A stretch of 10,862 nucleotides of DNA from Gemmatimonas sp. UBA2094 (lineage in GTDB: Bacteria; Gemmatimonadota; Gemmatimonadetes; Gemmatimonadales; Gemmatimonadaceae), in NCBI GenBank assembly GCA_002331565.1, contig DCZC01000061.1, positions 1-10,862 on the forward strand, in the 5' to 3' direction. The notes under the pieces were generated by a model. It saw only the letters and a list, made by a program, of their open reading frames with translations, searched no databases and was not told the origin of the DNA. Below, piece after piece: positions 1 through 6,556 of this stretch (position 1 is the stretch's first letter; each line of letters starts with the position of its first letter). Position numbers and translations under genes: made by a program.

Positions 1-2
1 GC

Positions 3-944
3 GCACCCCTGCCATTCACGGTGCCGGCCTGGGCCTTCCCCACCCAGCGCGCGAGCGGCCCCACGCCGCCGCCCGACAGCGTGGCGCTGCTGCGCGTGCC
101 CAACTCGTCGCGTTTCTACACGCGCACGCAAATCGCAAACGGGTTCGATATCCCTGACTGGTTTCCTGGGCAGCATCCGCCGATGCCGGCATCGGTGCAG
201 TACGGCGTGCGACCCGACGGCCGTGCGTGCGGCTTCTGTCACCTGCCTGACGGGCAGGGGCGCCCGGAGAACGGCACGCTGGCCGGACTACCGGTGGATT
301 ACACGGTGCGGCAAATGCGCGCCTTTCGCACCGGAGAGCGTACGAGCGCCAATCCGGCCACACCGACGGGGCCCATGCACACGGTGGCCAAGGGTTTCAC
401 AAACGAGAACGAGGTGCGCGCAGCGGCCCGCTACTTCGCGCGCCTGCGCCTCACGCGCCGCAACGTGATCCGCGAAGTGCGCGACGTGCCGAAGACGCGC
501 ATCGCGGGACTGCTGTACGCGTACGACGGCGAGGGTACCGAGCCCATCGCCGGGCGGCTCATCGAAGTGCCGGAGTCGCTCGAGCGGCACGAGTTGCGCG
601 ATCCGTGGGTGCGCTACGTGACGTACGTGCCGACCGGCAGCGTATCGCGCGGCCGTGTGCTCGCCACGCGCGGGCCGGCTGGCGCGGCGACCGCCTGTGC
701 CACCTGCCACGGGCCGCAATTGCTCGGCGTGGGCGAGATCCCGCCCATTGCGGGGCGATCGCCGAGCATGATGCTGCGCCAGCTGATCAACTTCCGCACC
801 AGGGCGCGTCAGGACAGCACCGCCGCGCCGATGTATGCCGTGACCGACGCCCTGTCACTCGACGACATGGTCGCGCTCTCCGCCTACGTAGGCAGTCTTC
901 CGCCGTCGGCCCGACGGGCTCCCTCCACCGCCACCCGCAAGTAA
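3..944 (+). CDS. Di-haem cytochrome c (5' end cut by window edge)
   Basis: This is probably a periplasmic electron carrier with two class I cytochrome c domains. Counting from the GTG at 21, the haem-binding motifs are CGFCH (residues 70-74) and CATCH (226-230). Plausible axial methionines are M119 in GPMH and M271 in APMYAVTDAL; the latter is followed by the helix LDDMVALSAYVGSL, typical of the end of a cytochrome c domain. The frame stays open to the left edge (A-P-L-P-F-T before the GTG), and no signal peptide is visible even though c-type cytochromes need export. The real start, and probably the signal peptide, therefore lie upstream of the window. The stop is four bases before the amidase ATG, so the two are likely co-transcribed. 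Its redox partner is unknown. The family call is firm; the length is not. Confidence 0.88.
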   Translation, partial: APLPFTVPAWAFPTQRASGPTPPPDSVALLRVPNSSRFYTRTQIANGFDIPDWFPGQHPPMPASVQYGVRPDGRACGFCHLPDGQGRPENGTLAGLPVDYTVRQMRAFRTGERTSANPATPTGPMHTVAKGFTNENEVRAAARYFARLRLTRRNVIREVRDVPKTRIAGLLYAYDGEGTEPIAGRLIEVPESLERHELRDPWVRYVTYVPTGSVSRGRVLATRGPAGAATACATCHGPQLLGVGEIPPIAGRSPSMMLRQLINFRTRARQDSTAAPMYAVTDALSLDDMVALSAYVGSLPPSARRAPSTATRK

Positions 945-948
945 TTCC

Positions 949-2706
949 ATGCGCCACGTGCGAACCACACACTCGGGCCCGCGTAGCCGGACCGACATCG
1001 CGTTGGGCCTCACGGCCATCGTCACCGCCATCGGTGCCGTGCCGTTCACGCCGCAGGTGCTGACCGCGCAGCGCGCCACGACGCCGGCCACGCCGTTCAC
1101 CGTGATCGAAACGAGCATCCCCGACCTGCAGGCGGCGCTCGCCGCAAAGCGCATCACCTCGCGGCAGCTCGTCGAGCAATACCTCGTGCGCATCGCCACC
1201 TACGATCAGAAGTTGCGCGCCACCATCACCGTGAACCCGCGCGCCCTCGCTGACGCCGACGCGCTCGATCGCGAACGTGCGCAGGGCAAGCTGCGCGGGC
1301 CGCTGCACGGCATTCCGGTGGCGCTCAAGGACAACATCCTCACGAAGGATCTGCGCACGACCGGCGGCGCGCTCGCCTTTGCCGATCTCCTGCCGCCCTA
1401 CGACGCCACGCTCACCACCAACCTGCGCAACGCCGGCGCGATCATCATCGCCAAGGCACAGCTCACCGAGCTCGCCAACTGGGTGGCCAGCGGCATGCCC
1501 GGCAACTACAACGCCGTGAACGGACAAGGGCTCAACCCGTGGGATCCGCGCACCGATCCGCGCGCGGGCTTCGACGACGGCCGATCCGTGATGCAGACCG
1601 GCGGTTCCTCGAGCGGCATCGGCACCAACGTGTCGTTCTGGGCCGGCAACGTGGGCACCGAAACGTCGGGCTCCATTCTCTCGCCGGCGCACGCCAACAT
1701 GCTCGTGGGCATCAAGCCCACGGTGGGGCGCATCAGCCGCCACGGTGTCATCCCCATCACCGCCGATCAGGACACGCCAGGCCCCATGACACGCACGGTG
1801 GCCGACGCGGCGATCATGCTGGGCGCCATGGAGGGCGCCGCGCCCGATCCTAACGACGCCGCCACCAAAGTGTGCACGCCGCCGGCCAATCGTGACTATA
1901 CGAAGTTCCTCGACGCCGCCGCGCTCAAGGGCGCCCGCATCGGCATTCCGCGCGCGTTCTTCTACGACAGCGTGGTATCGGGCGGCAGCACGCGCCCGCG
2001 TGGCGGTCTCACGCCGGCACAGCGCACCGTGATGACCGAGGTGATCGCCGTGCTGCGCGCGCAGGGCGCGACCATCGTCGATCCGGTGGTAATACCCAGC
2101 ATCGTGGCGCCCAAGGCCGACGACAACCTGCTCGACTGGAATCCGTGCAGTGGCCTCGACAACGCGCGCGGGCAGGATGCCAACTGCTCGAACGTGCTCA
2201 AGTACGGCATGAAGCGCGACTTCAACGCCTTTCTCGCCACGCTCGGCGACAAGGCGCCGGTCCCGTCGCTCACCGCGCTGCGGCAGTGGAACATCGCGCA
2301 TCAGCGCGCGGGCGCGATCAAGTACGGCCAGGCGAATCTCGACGTCTCCGATGAGATGGACCTGCGCCTCGACCGCGAGAAGTACGAAGCCGATCGCCGC
2401 AAGGATCTGCGCCTCACCGCCACCGAAGGACTCGACGTGGTGCTCAAGGCCAACACGCTCGATGCACTGCTCTTCCCGGGCGCGAGCAGCGCCAACATCG
2501 CGGCGCGGCCCGGCTACCCGAGCATCACCGTGCCGTACGCGCTGCTCCCCGTGACCGCGCCGTTCCCGGCGGGCTTCGACGCCAAGCCGGCGCCGTTCGG
2601 CGTGACGTTCACCGCGGGCGCCTGCGCCGAGCCCAGGCTCGTCGCACTGGCGTACGCCTTCGAGCAGGCCACGAAGAAGCGCCACGCACCGGCGGGGTTT
2701 CCATGA
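949..2706 (+). CDS. Exported amidase-signature family hydrolase
   Basis: A 585-residue serine hydrolase of the amidase signature family, which cleaves amide bonds with a Ser-cisSer-Lys triad. The N-terminus is basic, followed by a hydrophobic stretch (about 17-33) and a possible cleavage region near VLTAQRA, so the enzyme is probably exported. The catalytic lysine is K127 in GIPVALKDNI. The signature region runs from about 214 to 290: GGSSSG (218-223) supplies the cis-serine and TETSGSI (237-243) the nucleophile S242, followed by VGIKPTVGRISRHGVIPI and the QDTPGPMTRTVADAA block. The C-terminus (FTAGACAEPRLVALAYAFEQ) is typical of this family. The distance from GGSSSG to S242 is two residues shorter than in the peptide amidase and FAAH patterns I recall. 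The stop overlaps the next ATG (ATGA), showing translational coupling. The substrate cannot be told; related proteins are usually just annotated as amidases. Confidence 0.93.
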   Translation: MRHVRTTHSGPRSRTDIALGLTAIVTAIGAVPFTPQVLTAQRATTPATPFTVIETSIPDLQAALAAKRITSRQLVEQYLVRIATYDQKLRATITVNPRALADADALDRERAQGKLRGPLHGIPVALKDNILTKDLRTTGGALAFADLLPPYDATLTTNLRNAGAIIIAKAQLTELANWVASGMPGNYNAVNGQGLNPWDPRTDPRAGFDDGRSVMQTGGSSSGIGTNVSFWAGNVGTETSGSILSPAHANMLVGIKPTVGRISRHGVIPITADQDTPGPMTRTVADAAIMLGAMEGAAPDPNDAATKVCTPPANRDYTKFLDAAALKGARIGIPRAFFYDSVVSGGSTRPRGGLTPAQRTVMTEVIAVLRAQGATIVDPVVIPSIVAPKADDNLLDWNPCSGLDNARGQDANCSNVLKYGMKRDFNAFLATLGDKAPVPSLTALRQWNIAHQRAGAIKYGQANLDVSDEMDLRLDREKYEADRRKDLRLTATEGLDVVLKANTLDALLFPGASSANIAARPGYPSITVPYALLPVTAPFPAGFDAKPAPFGVTFTAGACAEPRLVALAYAFEQATKKRHAPAGFP

Positions 2707-3917
2707 ATACCGTCGGACGTACCATTGCTACCATCGTGGCGCTCGCGTCCGGCGCAGAGGCTCAGCCGGCGTGGCAAACCGAGGCCGACGCCTACACCCG
2801 CTACGAACTGCTCGCGCCGGGTACGGCCAAGTTCCGCATCCTGTACGACGTGACCGCCACGACGGCGGGGGCGCGCTACTACTTCAACCCCATCCGCACC
2901 GGCAGCGTGGCCACCGACGAACGGGTGTTCGACCGGTCCACCGGCAAGCCGCTGGTGTGGGACGTGGTGGGTGGCGCCGTGGCGCGCGCGGGTGGGGTGC
3001 GGGTGAGCGATACCACGCAGCAGTACATCCGTGTGACCCTTGCGCGCCCAGTGCCCGCCAACGGCGGCGAGGCGCGTGTGTTCATCGACAAGACGTACGA
3101 AGATGCGCGCAGCTATTTCCTGCGCGGCGATACCATCGTGTTCGACCGCGCACTTGGCATCAAGCGCAACGCGGTGGTGCTGCCCGCGGGCTACGAACTG
3201 GTGTCGTGCAATTATCCGTCGCAGGTGCTGCAGGAGCGGGACGGACGCCTCGCGATCAGCTTCTTCAACGTCACGCCGGCCGAGGCGCCGCTGGTGCTGC
3301 GCGCGGTGCCGTCGCGGGCGGTGGCGCCGGCGGTGAGTGCGATGGCGAGCGCGGTGGCGGCACGGCTCGACGAGCGCGCGAAGCAGACACGCGAAATCGT
3401 GTACTTCCTGCAGCAGCCCGAGACACACGCGTTCGACCTGTACCACGATTACACCGAGTCGCGTCCAGGCGTGGACCACTACATCAACGTGGTGCGCGCG
3501 GGGAGTACGGTGAGCAAGCCATACGCGCGCAATCTCGATGCGGGTGATTCACTCAGGCACGACGTGCTCAAGGGCGAGGCGATCACGCGCGCGGGGCTCG
3601 ACGTGCCGGGCGTCACGCCGACCACCGAGGCGGTGGTGTTCCGCTTCCCCGCGGTGAAGGCGGGCGAGTCGGTGCGCCTCCGCATGTCGGAGACCTACAC
3701 CGACAGCGCGCGCTACACGGTGAAGAACGGGGATCTCATCTGGGACCGTGCGTTCGGCCGGCCGGCCAACGCGGTGGTGCTACCGGCGGGGTGGGTGCTC
3801 ACCAACAGCAGCATCCCTGCCACCGTGAGCCGCCTGCCCGACGGACGGGTGCGGCTCGACTTCAACAACCCGCGGTCGGACGAGGTGGCGGTGCTGATTA
3901 CGGCGCGGCGGCGGTAG
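2703..3917 (+). CDS. Exported protein of unknown function with two copies of one domain
   Basis: I do not recognise this 404-residue protein. Residues 1-20 look like a signal peptide ending ASGAEA before QPAW. The rest is a duplication: about 40-200 and 240-400 align at an exact 200-residue offset. Matching pairs are F44/F244, D49/D249, N62/N262, R65/R265, GS 67-68/267-268, TY 131-132/331-332, DRA 148-150/348-350, NAVVLPAG 156-163/356-363 and DGR 180-182/380-382. Alternating hydrophobic and polar residues suggest beta-rich domains. A linker rich in Ala and Arg (about 201-232) joins them. No catalytic motif, metal site or membrane anchor is visible; C169 is the only cysteine and has no partner in repeat 2. 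The ATG overlaps the amidase stop, so it is made together with the amidase and may act with it outside the cytoplasm, for example as a binding or surface protein. That role is a guess. Confidence 0.85.
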   Translation: MNTVGRTIATIVALASGAEAQPAWQTEADAYTRYELLAPGTAKFRILYDVTATTAGARYYFNPIRTGSVATDERVFDRSTGKPLVWDVVGGAVARAGGVRVSDTTQQYIRVTLARPVPANGGEARVFIDKTYEDARSYFLRGDTIVFDRALGIKRNAVVLPAGYELVSCNYPSQVLQERDGRLAISFFNVTPAEAPLVLRAVPSRAVAPAVSAMASAVAARLDERAKQTREIVYFLQQPETHAFDLYHDYTESRPGVDHYINVVRAGSTVSKPYARNLDAGDSLRHDVLKGEAITRAGLDVPGVTPTTEAVVFRFPAVKAGESVRLRMSETYTDSARYTVKNGDLIWDRAFGRPANAVVLPAGWVLTNSSIPATVSRLPDGRVRLDFNNPRSDEVAVLITARRR

Positions 3918-3930
3918 CGCGGGTTACCGC
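3911..3930. terminator. Possible shared hairpin between convergent genes
   Basis: GCGGTA (3911-3916) and TACCGC (3925-3930) form a 6 bp stem with an 8-base loop. It spans both stop codons of two convergent genes whose ends are only six bases apart. There is no U-tract on either side, so it is a weak candidate for a bidirectional terminator and could be chance. Confidence 0.25.
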
Positions 3931-4256
3931 TTCTCCATCGCGTCGCGCACGTCGAGCAGGATCTCGAAGTACAGCTGCTCGCGGCGGTACGAGAAGTCGA
4001 GCGCGGCCATCTGGGCCGGATCACCCGTCTCCTTGGCGCGGTCGAAGGCCTCGCGGTACATCTCTTCCAGGTTGTTCAGGATGCGTTCACGGGAGCGCGA
4101 CATACGGAAGGCCTCGAGGGCTTTGAGGGTCAGGCGGGGCGGGAGATCGTCCACTGTCTCGACACTTTCTTCCGTATCGAAGAACTTCGTCAGGCGCTCG
4201 AGCACGTAGCGCCGGCCGCGATCGGGAAGGTTCACAGGAGACGGGAAAGACAGCAC
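3924..4256 (-). CDS. Small helical protein of unknown function
   Basis: A 110-residue charged protein with no signal peptide, membrane segment or cysteine. From about residue 42 to the end (LTLKALEAFR to LLDVRDAMEKR) it reads as amphipathic helices with many Arg, Glu and Asp, possibly a small coiled coil or helical bundle. I do not recognise the family. GC-rich third positions and a compact fit between its neighbours support it as real. The assigned start is a GTG at 4254-4256, with only GAAGAG about 16 bases upstream as a weak ribosome site. An internal GTG (4233-4235, residue 8) is an alternative without a better site. It diverges from the HNH gene with one base between the two start codons, and converges on the duplicated-domain protein with six bases between stops. 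Confidence 0.7.
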   Translation of the reverse strand: MLSFPSPVNLPDRGRRYVLERLTKFFDTEESVETVDDLPPRLTLKALEAFRMSRSRERILNNLEEMYREAFDRAKETGDPAQMAALDFSYRREQLYFEILLDVRDAMEKR

Positions 4257-4257
4257 G

Positions 4258-4674
4258 GTGAAACGCTCAGCACTCTTCGCCCGCGATGGCGGCCGCTGCG
4301 TCTACTGCGGCCTCGAATACGAGTACGAGGAGCTGAGCGTGGACCACGTCCAGCCGCGGATGCGCGGCGGCGACGGGTCTCCGGGCAACCTAGTAACCGC
4401 CTGCAGGGGCTGCAACGCTCGCAAGGCCGGACGCTCCCTGCCCCAGTTCCTGGCCGAGGAGCCGGAGGCCCGCCGGAACTTCTTCCGGCTGGCGCGGTAT
4501 GTATGGCCACGACATCTGAAAGCGGTGGCCGAGGAGCTCGCGCGCCGGGGTGAAGTGAGCACTCCAACGGAGCTCGTGGAGGGGATCCGGGGGCTGCGCG
4601 GCTCCGAGGCCATCGCTAATCTTCTTGAGAAGCAGGACCGCAGCACCGAGCGTTCGAAGTCGGACGGGGAGTAG
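4258..4674 (+). CDS. HNH endonuclease domain protein
   Basis: A 138-residue protein with an N-terminal HNH nuclease fold of the McrA type, likely a metal-dependent DNA-cleaving enzyme. The zinc-finger cysteines are C14 and C17 (RCVYCG) and C49 and C52 (ACRGCN). The catalytic core is D29-H30 in SVDHVQPR, followed by N44 in GNLV and N53/K56 in CNARK. Residues 60-138 are helical and charged and do not match a known DNA-binding module I recognise. The GTG at 4258 is the only reasonable start: an in-frame stop lies at 4207-4209, with no ATG, GTG or TTG between. GGGAAAG about nine bases upstream is a modest ribosome site. Codons such as CTA, GTA and GCT appear here more than in neighbours, a faint hint of different ancestry. 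No restriction methylase or phage gene accompanies it, so its biological role is open. Confidence 0.88.
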   Translation: MKRSALFARDGGRCVYCGLEYEYEELSVDHVQPRMRGGDGSPGNLVTACRGCNARKAGRSLPQFLAEEPEARRNFFRLARYVWPRHLKAVAEELARRGEVSTPTELVEGIRGLRGSEAIANLLEKQDRSTERSKSDGE

Positions 4675-4736
4675 CCGGGCGAGACCTTCACACGCCATGC
4701 CACCGCGGCTCCCACGGAGCGGCGACGGGCTTGGGT

Positions 4737-4754
4737 GCGAAGGCTCGCCTTTTT
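4737..4754 (+). terminator. Weak candidate terminator after the HNH gene
   Basis: A short GCGA-AGGC-TCGC hairpin is followed by C and five Ts (4750-4754), the longest T-run in the 137-base spacer between the HNH gene and htpX. The 4 bp stem is marginal on its own; a longer pairing of GGCGAG (4679-4684) with CTCGCC (4745-4749) is possible. It could end HNH transcription. Confidence 0.25.
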
Positions 4755-4811
4755 CGTGTGCCGGCGGCTCCCTGCCTTGCATTCGTGCAGGACGATTACC
4801 CCGTACCAACC

Positions 4812-5657
4812 ATGAATAACATCAAGGTTTTCGTGCTCATGGCCGGTCTGACCGGCCTCGTGATGGCCATCGGTCAGCTCCTGGGCGGCGGGAGCGGCGC
4901 CATCATGGGGCTGCTCATGGCTGCAGCGATGAACCTCTTCATGTACTGGGGCTCGAGCAGCATGGTGCTGCGCTCGTACGGCGCCCAGGTGGTGAACGCG
5001 CAGCAGGCCCCCGAGCTGTACGAGATGGTGGATCGTCTCCGTCAGCGCGCGGGGTTGCCCATGCCCATTGTGGCTATTGCGCCGCACGAGCAGCCCAACG
5101 CGTTCGCCACGGGGCGCAACCCGGAGAATTCGGTGGTGTGCGTGACCGAGGGGCTCCTGCGCCTGATGAGCCGCGAGGAGCTCGAAGGGGTCATCGCGCA
5201 CGAACTGGCGCACATCAAGAACCGCGACATGCTGCTGCAGACGATCGCGGCCACGATGGCGGGTGCCATCGGCAACATCGCGCAGTTCGCGATGTTCTTC
5301 GGCGGCGGGCGTGACGACGAGGACCACGCGAACCCCGTGCTCGCGATCCTCATCATGATCATCGGCCCGATCATCGCCATGGTGATCCAGTTCGCGATCA
5401 GTCGGCAGCGCGAGTTCAAGGCCGACGCGGTGGGCGCCGAGATCAGCGGCAAGCCGCTGGCGCTGGCGAGCGCGCTGGGTCGGCTCGAGATGGGGGCGCG
5501 TCGCATCCCGATGCAGGTGAGCCCCAACGCGGCCCCGCTGGCCATCGTGAACCCGCTGGCGGCGTTCAGCCTGCGCGGCGTGAGCAAGTGGTTCAGCACG
5601 CACCCGCCCACCGAAGAGCGCATCGCCGCGCTGCGGCAGATCGCCGGGGCGTACTGA
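4812..5657 (+). CDS. htpX: HtpX membrane zinc protease (M48 family)
   Basis: HtpX is an inner-membrane zinc endopeptidase that helps degrade misfolded membrane proteins, usually alongside FtsH. The 281-residue length is typical. Two N-terminal hydrophobic segments (about 4-22 and 27-46) precede the catalytic domain. The zinc site is HELAH (130-134), with E131 as catalytic base, and the third ligand is E201 in SRQREFKADAVGA. Two further hydrophobic stretches (about 145-163 and 176-196) lie between. The C-terminal FSTHPPTEERIAAL is a hallmark of the family. I chose the ATG at 4812, beginning MNNIKVFVLM, over an upstream in-frame start at 4731 because homologues start right at the first membrane segment and the upstream 27 residues look non-conserved. 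The ribosome site is weak (CAGGAC about 18 bases upstream). It converges with the ferredoxin gene across a 43-base spacer with no clear terminator. Confidence 0.95.
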   Translation: MNNIKVFVLMAGLTGLVMAIGQLLGGGSGAIMGLLMAAAMNLFMYWGSSSMVLRSYGAQVVNAQQAPELYEMVDRLRQRAGLPMPIVAIAPHEQPNAFATGRNPENSVVCVTEGLLRLMSREELEGVIAHELAHIKNRDMLLQTIAATMAGAIGNIAQFAMFFGGGRDDEDHANPVLAILIMIIGPIIAMVIQFAISRQREFKADAVGAEISGKPLALASALGRLEMGARRIPMQVSPNAAPLAIVNPLAAFSLRGVSKWFSTHPPTEERIAALRQIAGAY

Positions 5658-5700
5658 GCGCGAGACGGGAGGAAACGCACCCCCGCGGCCAAACCCGGGC

Positions 5701-6054
5701 CTACGCCGTGCCGTCCGCGCCCGAGGACGTCCCGAGCCTGTGGAACACCAACTCCTCCACCACCTGGCCGCCCTTGAGGTGCTCGACCACGATGCGCTCC
5801 ATAAGCTCCGGCGTGACGCCGTGGTACCACACCCCTTCCGGATAGACGGCCACGATGGTGCCACCGGAGCACACGCCGAGGCAGGGCGCCTCGCTGCGCT
5901 TCACGCGCGTGGGGCCGAACAGGAGGCCGTGGCGCTGCAGCAGCGACGCCAGCTTGGCGTACACGGCGCGCCCGCCCCGGTTCTCCGTGCAATAGCCCCC
6001 CGTGCACACGAGCACGTGGCGCGAATAGGCCTCCATCTCCGGCTTCAATCCCAC
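5701..6054 (-). CDS. Thioredoxin-like [2Fe-2S] ferredoxin
   Basis: A 117-residue protein of the thioredoxin-fold [2Fe-2S] ferredoxin family, likely a soluble electron carrier or cluster-binding protein. Four cysteines are placed as in the family: C17 and C22 ([13 protein letters not shown]) and C58 and C62 ([10 protein letters not shown]). The following [18 protein letters not shown] and the helix [11 protein letters not shown] are characteristic. The stop-proximal tail (about 106-117) is variable. The assigned GTG at 6052-6054 has GAGG nine bases upstream; an in-frame ATG at 6034-6036 ([10 protein letters not shown]) would shorten it by six residues and is also reasonable. Its start overlaps the end of the preceding small ORF by ten bases, suggesting coupled translation. 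No dedicated redox partner is next to it, so the pathway is unknown. Confidence 0.9.
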   Translation of the reverse strand: MGLKPEMEAYSRHVLVCTGGYCTENRGGRAVYAKLASLLQRHGLLFGPTRVKRSEAPCLGVCSGGTIVAVYPEGVWYHGVTPELMERIVVEHLKGGQVVEELVFHRLGTSSGADGTA

Positions 6055-6314
6055 CCTGCGATACCTCGACTGACGTCTGCGTGTGAACTCACTCCGCCGC
6101 AGACGGCTTGGGCGGCCGTGCGGCGGTTCCCCGTGTGCTGGAGCCAGCGTGCGGCGGCGGCGCTCGTCCGGAACCCGACACCGGCATAGAAGAGCTCAGC
6201 AAGCTGAGTGCCGCCGAACTGGCCACTACGCGCATGCCGCCGCGCGGCACCAAAGAGCCAGGCGCCGCCGGAACCGACGACGGCGGAAGCAATCGTATCG
6301 CGGTCGAAGTGCAT
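6045..6314 (-). CDS. Small hypothetical protein, possible membrane anchor
   Basis: A possible 89-residue protein that I do not recognise. Residues about 8-23 ([16 protein letters not shown]) could be a short membrane segment, followed by a basic patch (ARRHARSG) and a mixed region with no known motif. Codon third positions are mostly G or C for the first 65 codons, as expected of real genes here, then become less biased. The stop lies inside the ferredoxin gene's first codons (ten-base overlap, same strand), which supports an operon. Against it, no good ribosome site precedes the ATG at 6312-6314, and a second minus-strand frame (6089-6292) is also open. It may be real, or the region may be an untranslated leader of the ferredoxin gene. 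Confidence 0.45.
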   Translation of the reverse strand: MHFDRDTIASAVVGSGGAWLFGAARRHARSGQFGGTQLAELFYAGVGFRTSAAAARWLQHTGNRRTAAQAVCGGVSSHADVSRGIAGWD

Positions 6315-6351
6315 GCCCGGGAGTTGGAGTGTTCCCGAAAGCTACACCGGC

Positions 6352-6378
6352 GGGGGGAGGGGGAGGGGGAGATCCGGG
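6352..6378 (+). other. G-quadruplex-type G-run cluster
   Basis: Four G-runs of six, five, five and three bases are separated by A, A and a six-base loop (AGATCC), meeting the usual G-quadruplex pattern. The tract lies 38 bases upstream of the minus-strand small ORF and abuts repeat copy 1. In a minus-strand transcript it would be a C-rich leader; on the + strand it is the G-rich DNA strand. A role is not established. Confidence 0.4.
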
Positions 6379-6398
6379 AATTGAGCGGGAGAATCGAG

Positions 6399-6535
6399 GC
6401 GAGAGGCGGAGACGTGAGCCCGGATCGCGGTGAGAGTTGAGCTGGCTAGCAGTGAGAATTGAGGGACGCCCTCAATTCTCACCGCTAGAACCCTCGTGCT
6501 CACCGCTATCCGGGCTCAACTCTCCGCCTGCCAGC
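6399..6535. repeat. Nested palindromic repeat, copy 1
   Basis: The inner stem is 6446-6465 (CTAGCAGTGAGAATTGAGGG) with 6469-6488, 19 of 20 paired, loop ACG. The outer stem is 6415-6434 with 6499-6518 (CTCACCGCTATCCGGGCTCA), 19 of 20 paired. Between the stems lie non-pairing segments of 11 bases (left) and 10 bases (right, AACCCTCGTG). Weaker pairing continues outward through AGGCGGAGA on the left and TCTCCGCCT on the right. The left arm contains the same 15-base module twice, at 6427 and 6449, 22 bases apart. This copy sits downstream of the DUF155-like gene and upstream of the small ORF and ferredoxin genes, all on the minus strand. It has no T-run typical of a simple terminator and no coding potential. 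Confidence 0.93.
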
Positions 6536-6556
6536 TGAACTCCCGAGCCTCAGATC

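Noticed and set aside
787..2685. 632-codon open frame on the minus strand opposite the amidase
   Set aside because: The + strand frame has all amidase motifs and a signal-like N-terminus; the minus frame is Arg/His/Gly-rich low-complexity, a common shadow in high-GC DNA.
5658..5700. Terminator between htpX and the ferredoxin gene
   Set aside because: GC-rich, but I find no convincing stem with a T-run on either strand.
4302..5864. 520-codon minus-strand frame across the HNH and htpX genes
   Set aside because: It spans two confident + strand genes and their spacer; composition is typical of a shadow frame.
6399..6535. IS-element terminal inverted repeats
   Set aside because: The arms are joined by a loop of only a few bases and no transposase lies between any pair of copies; bracketing of the M24 gene is noted separately.
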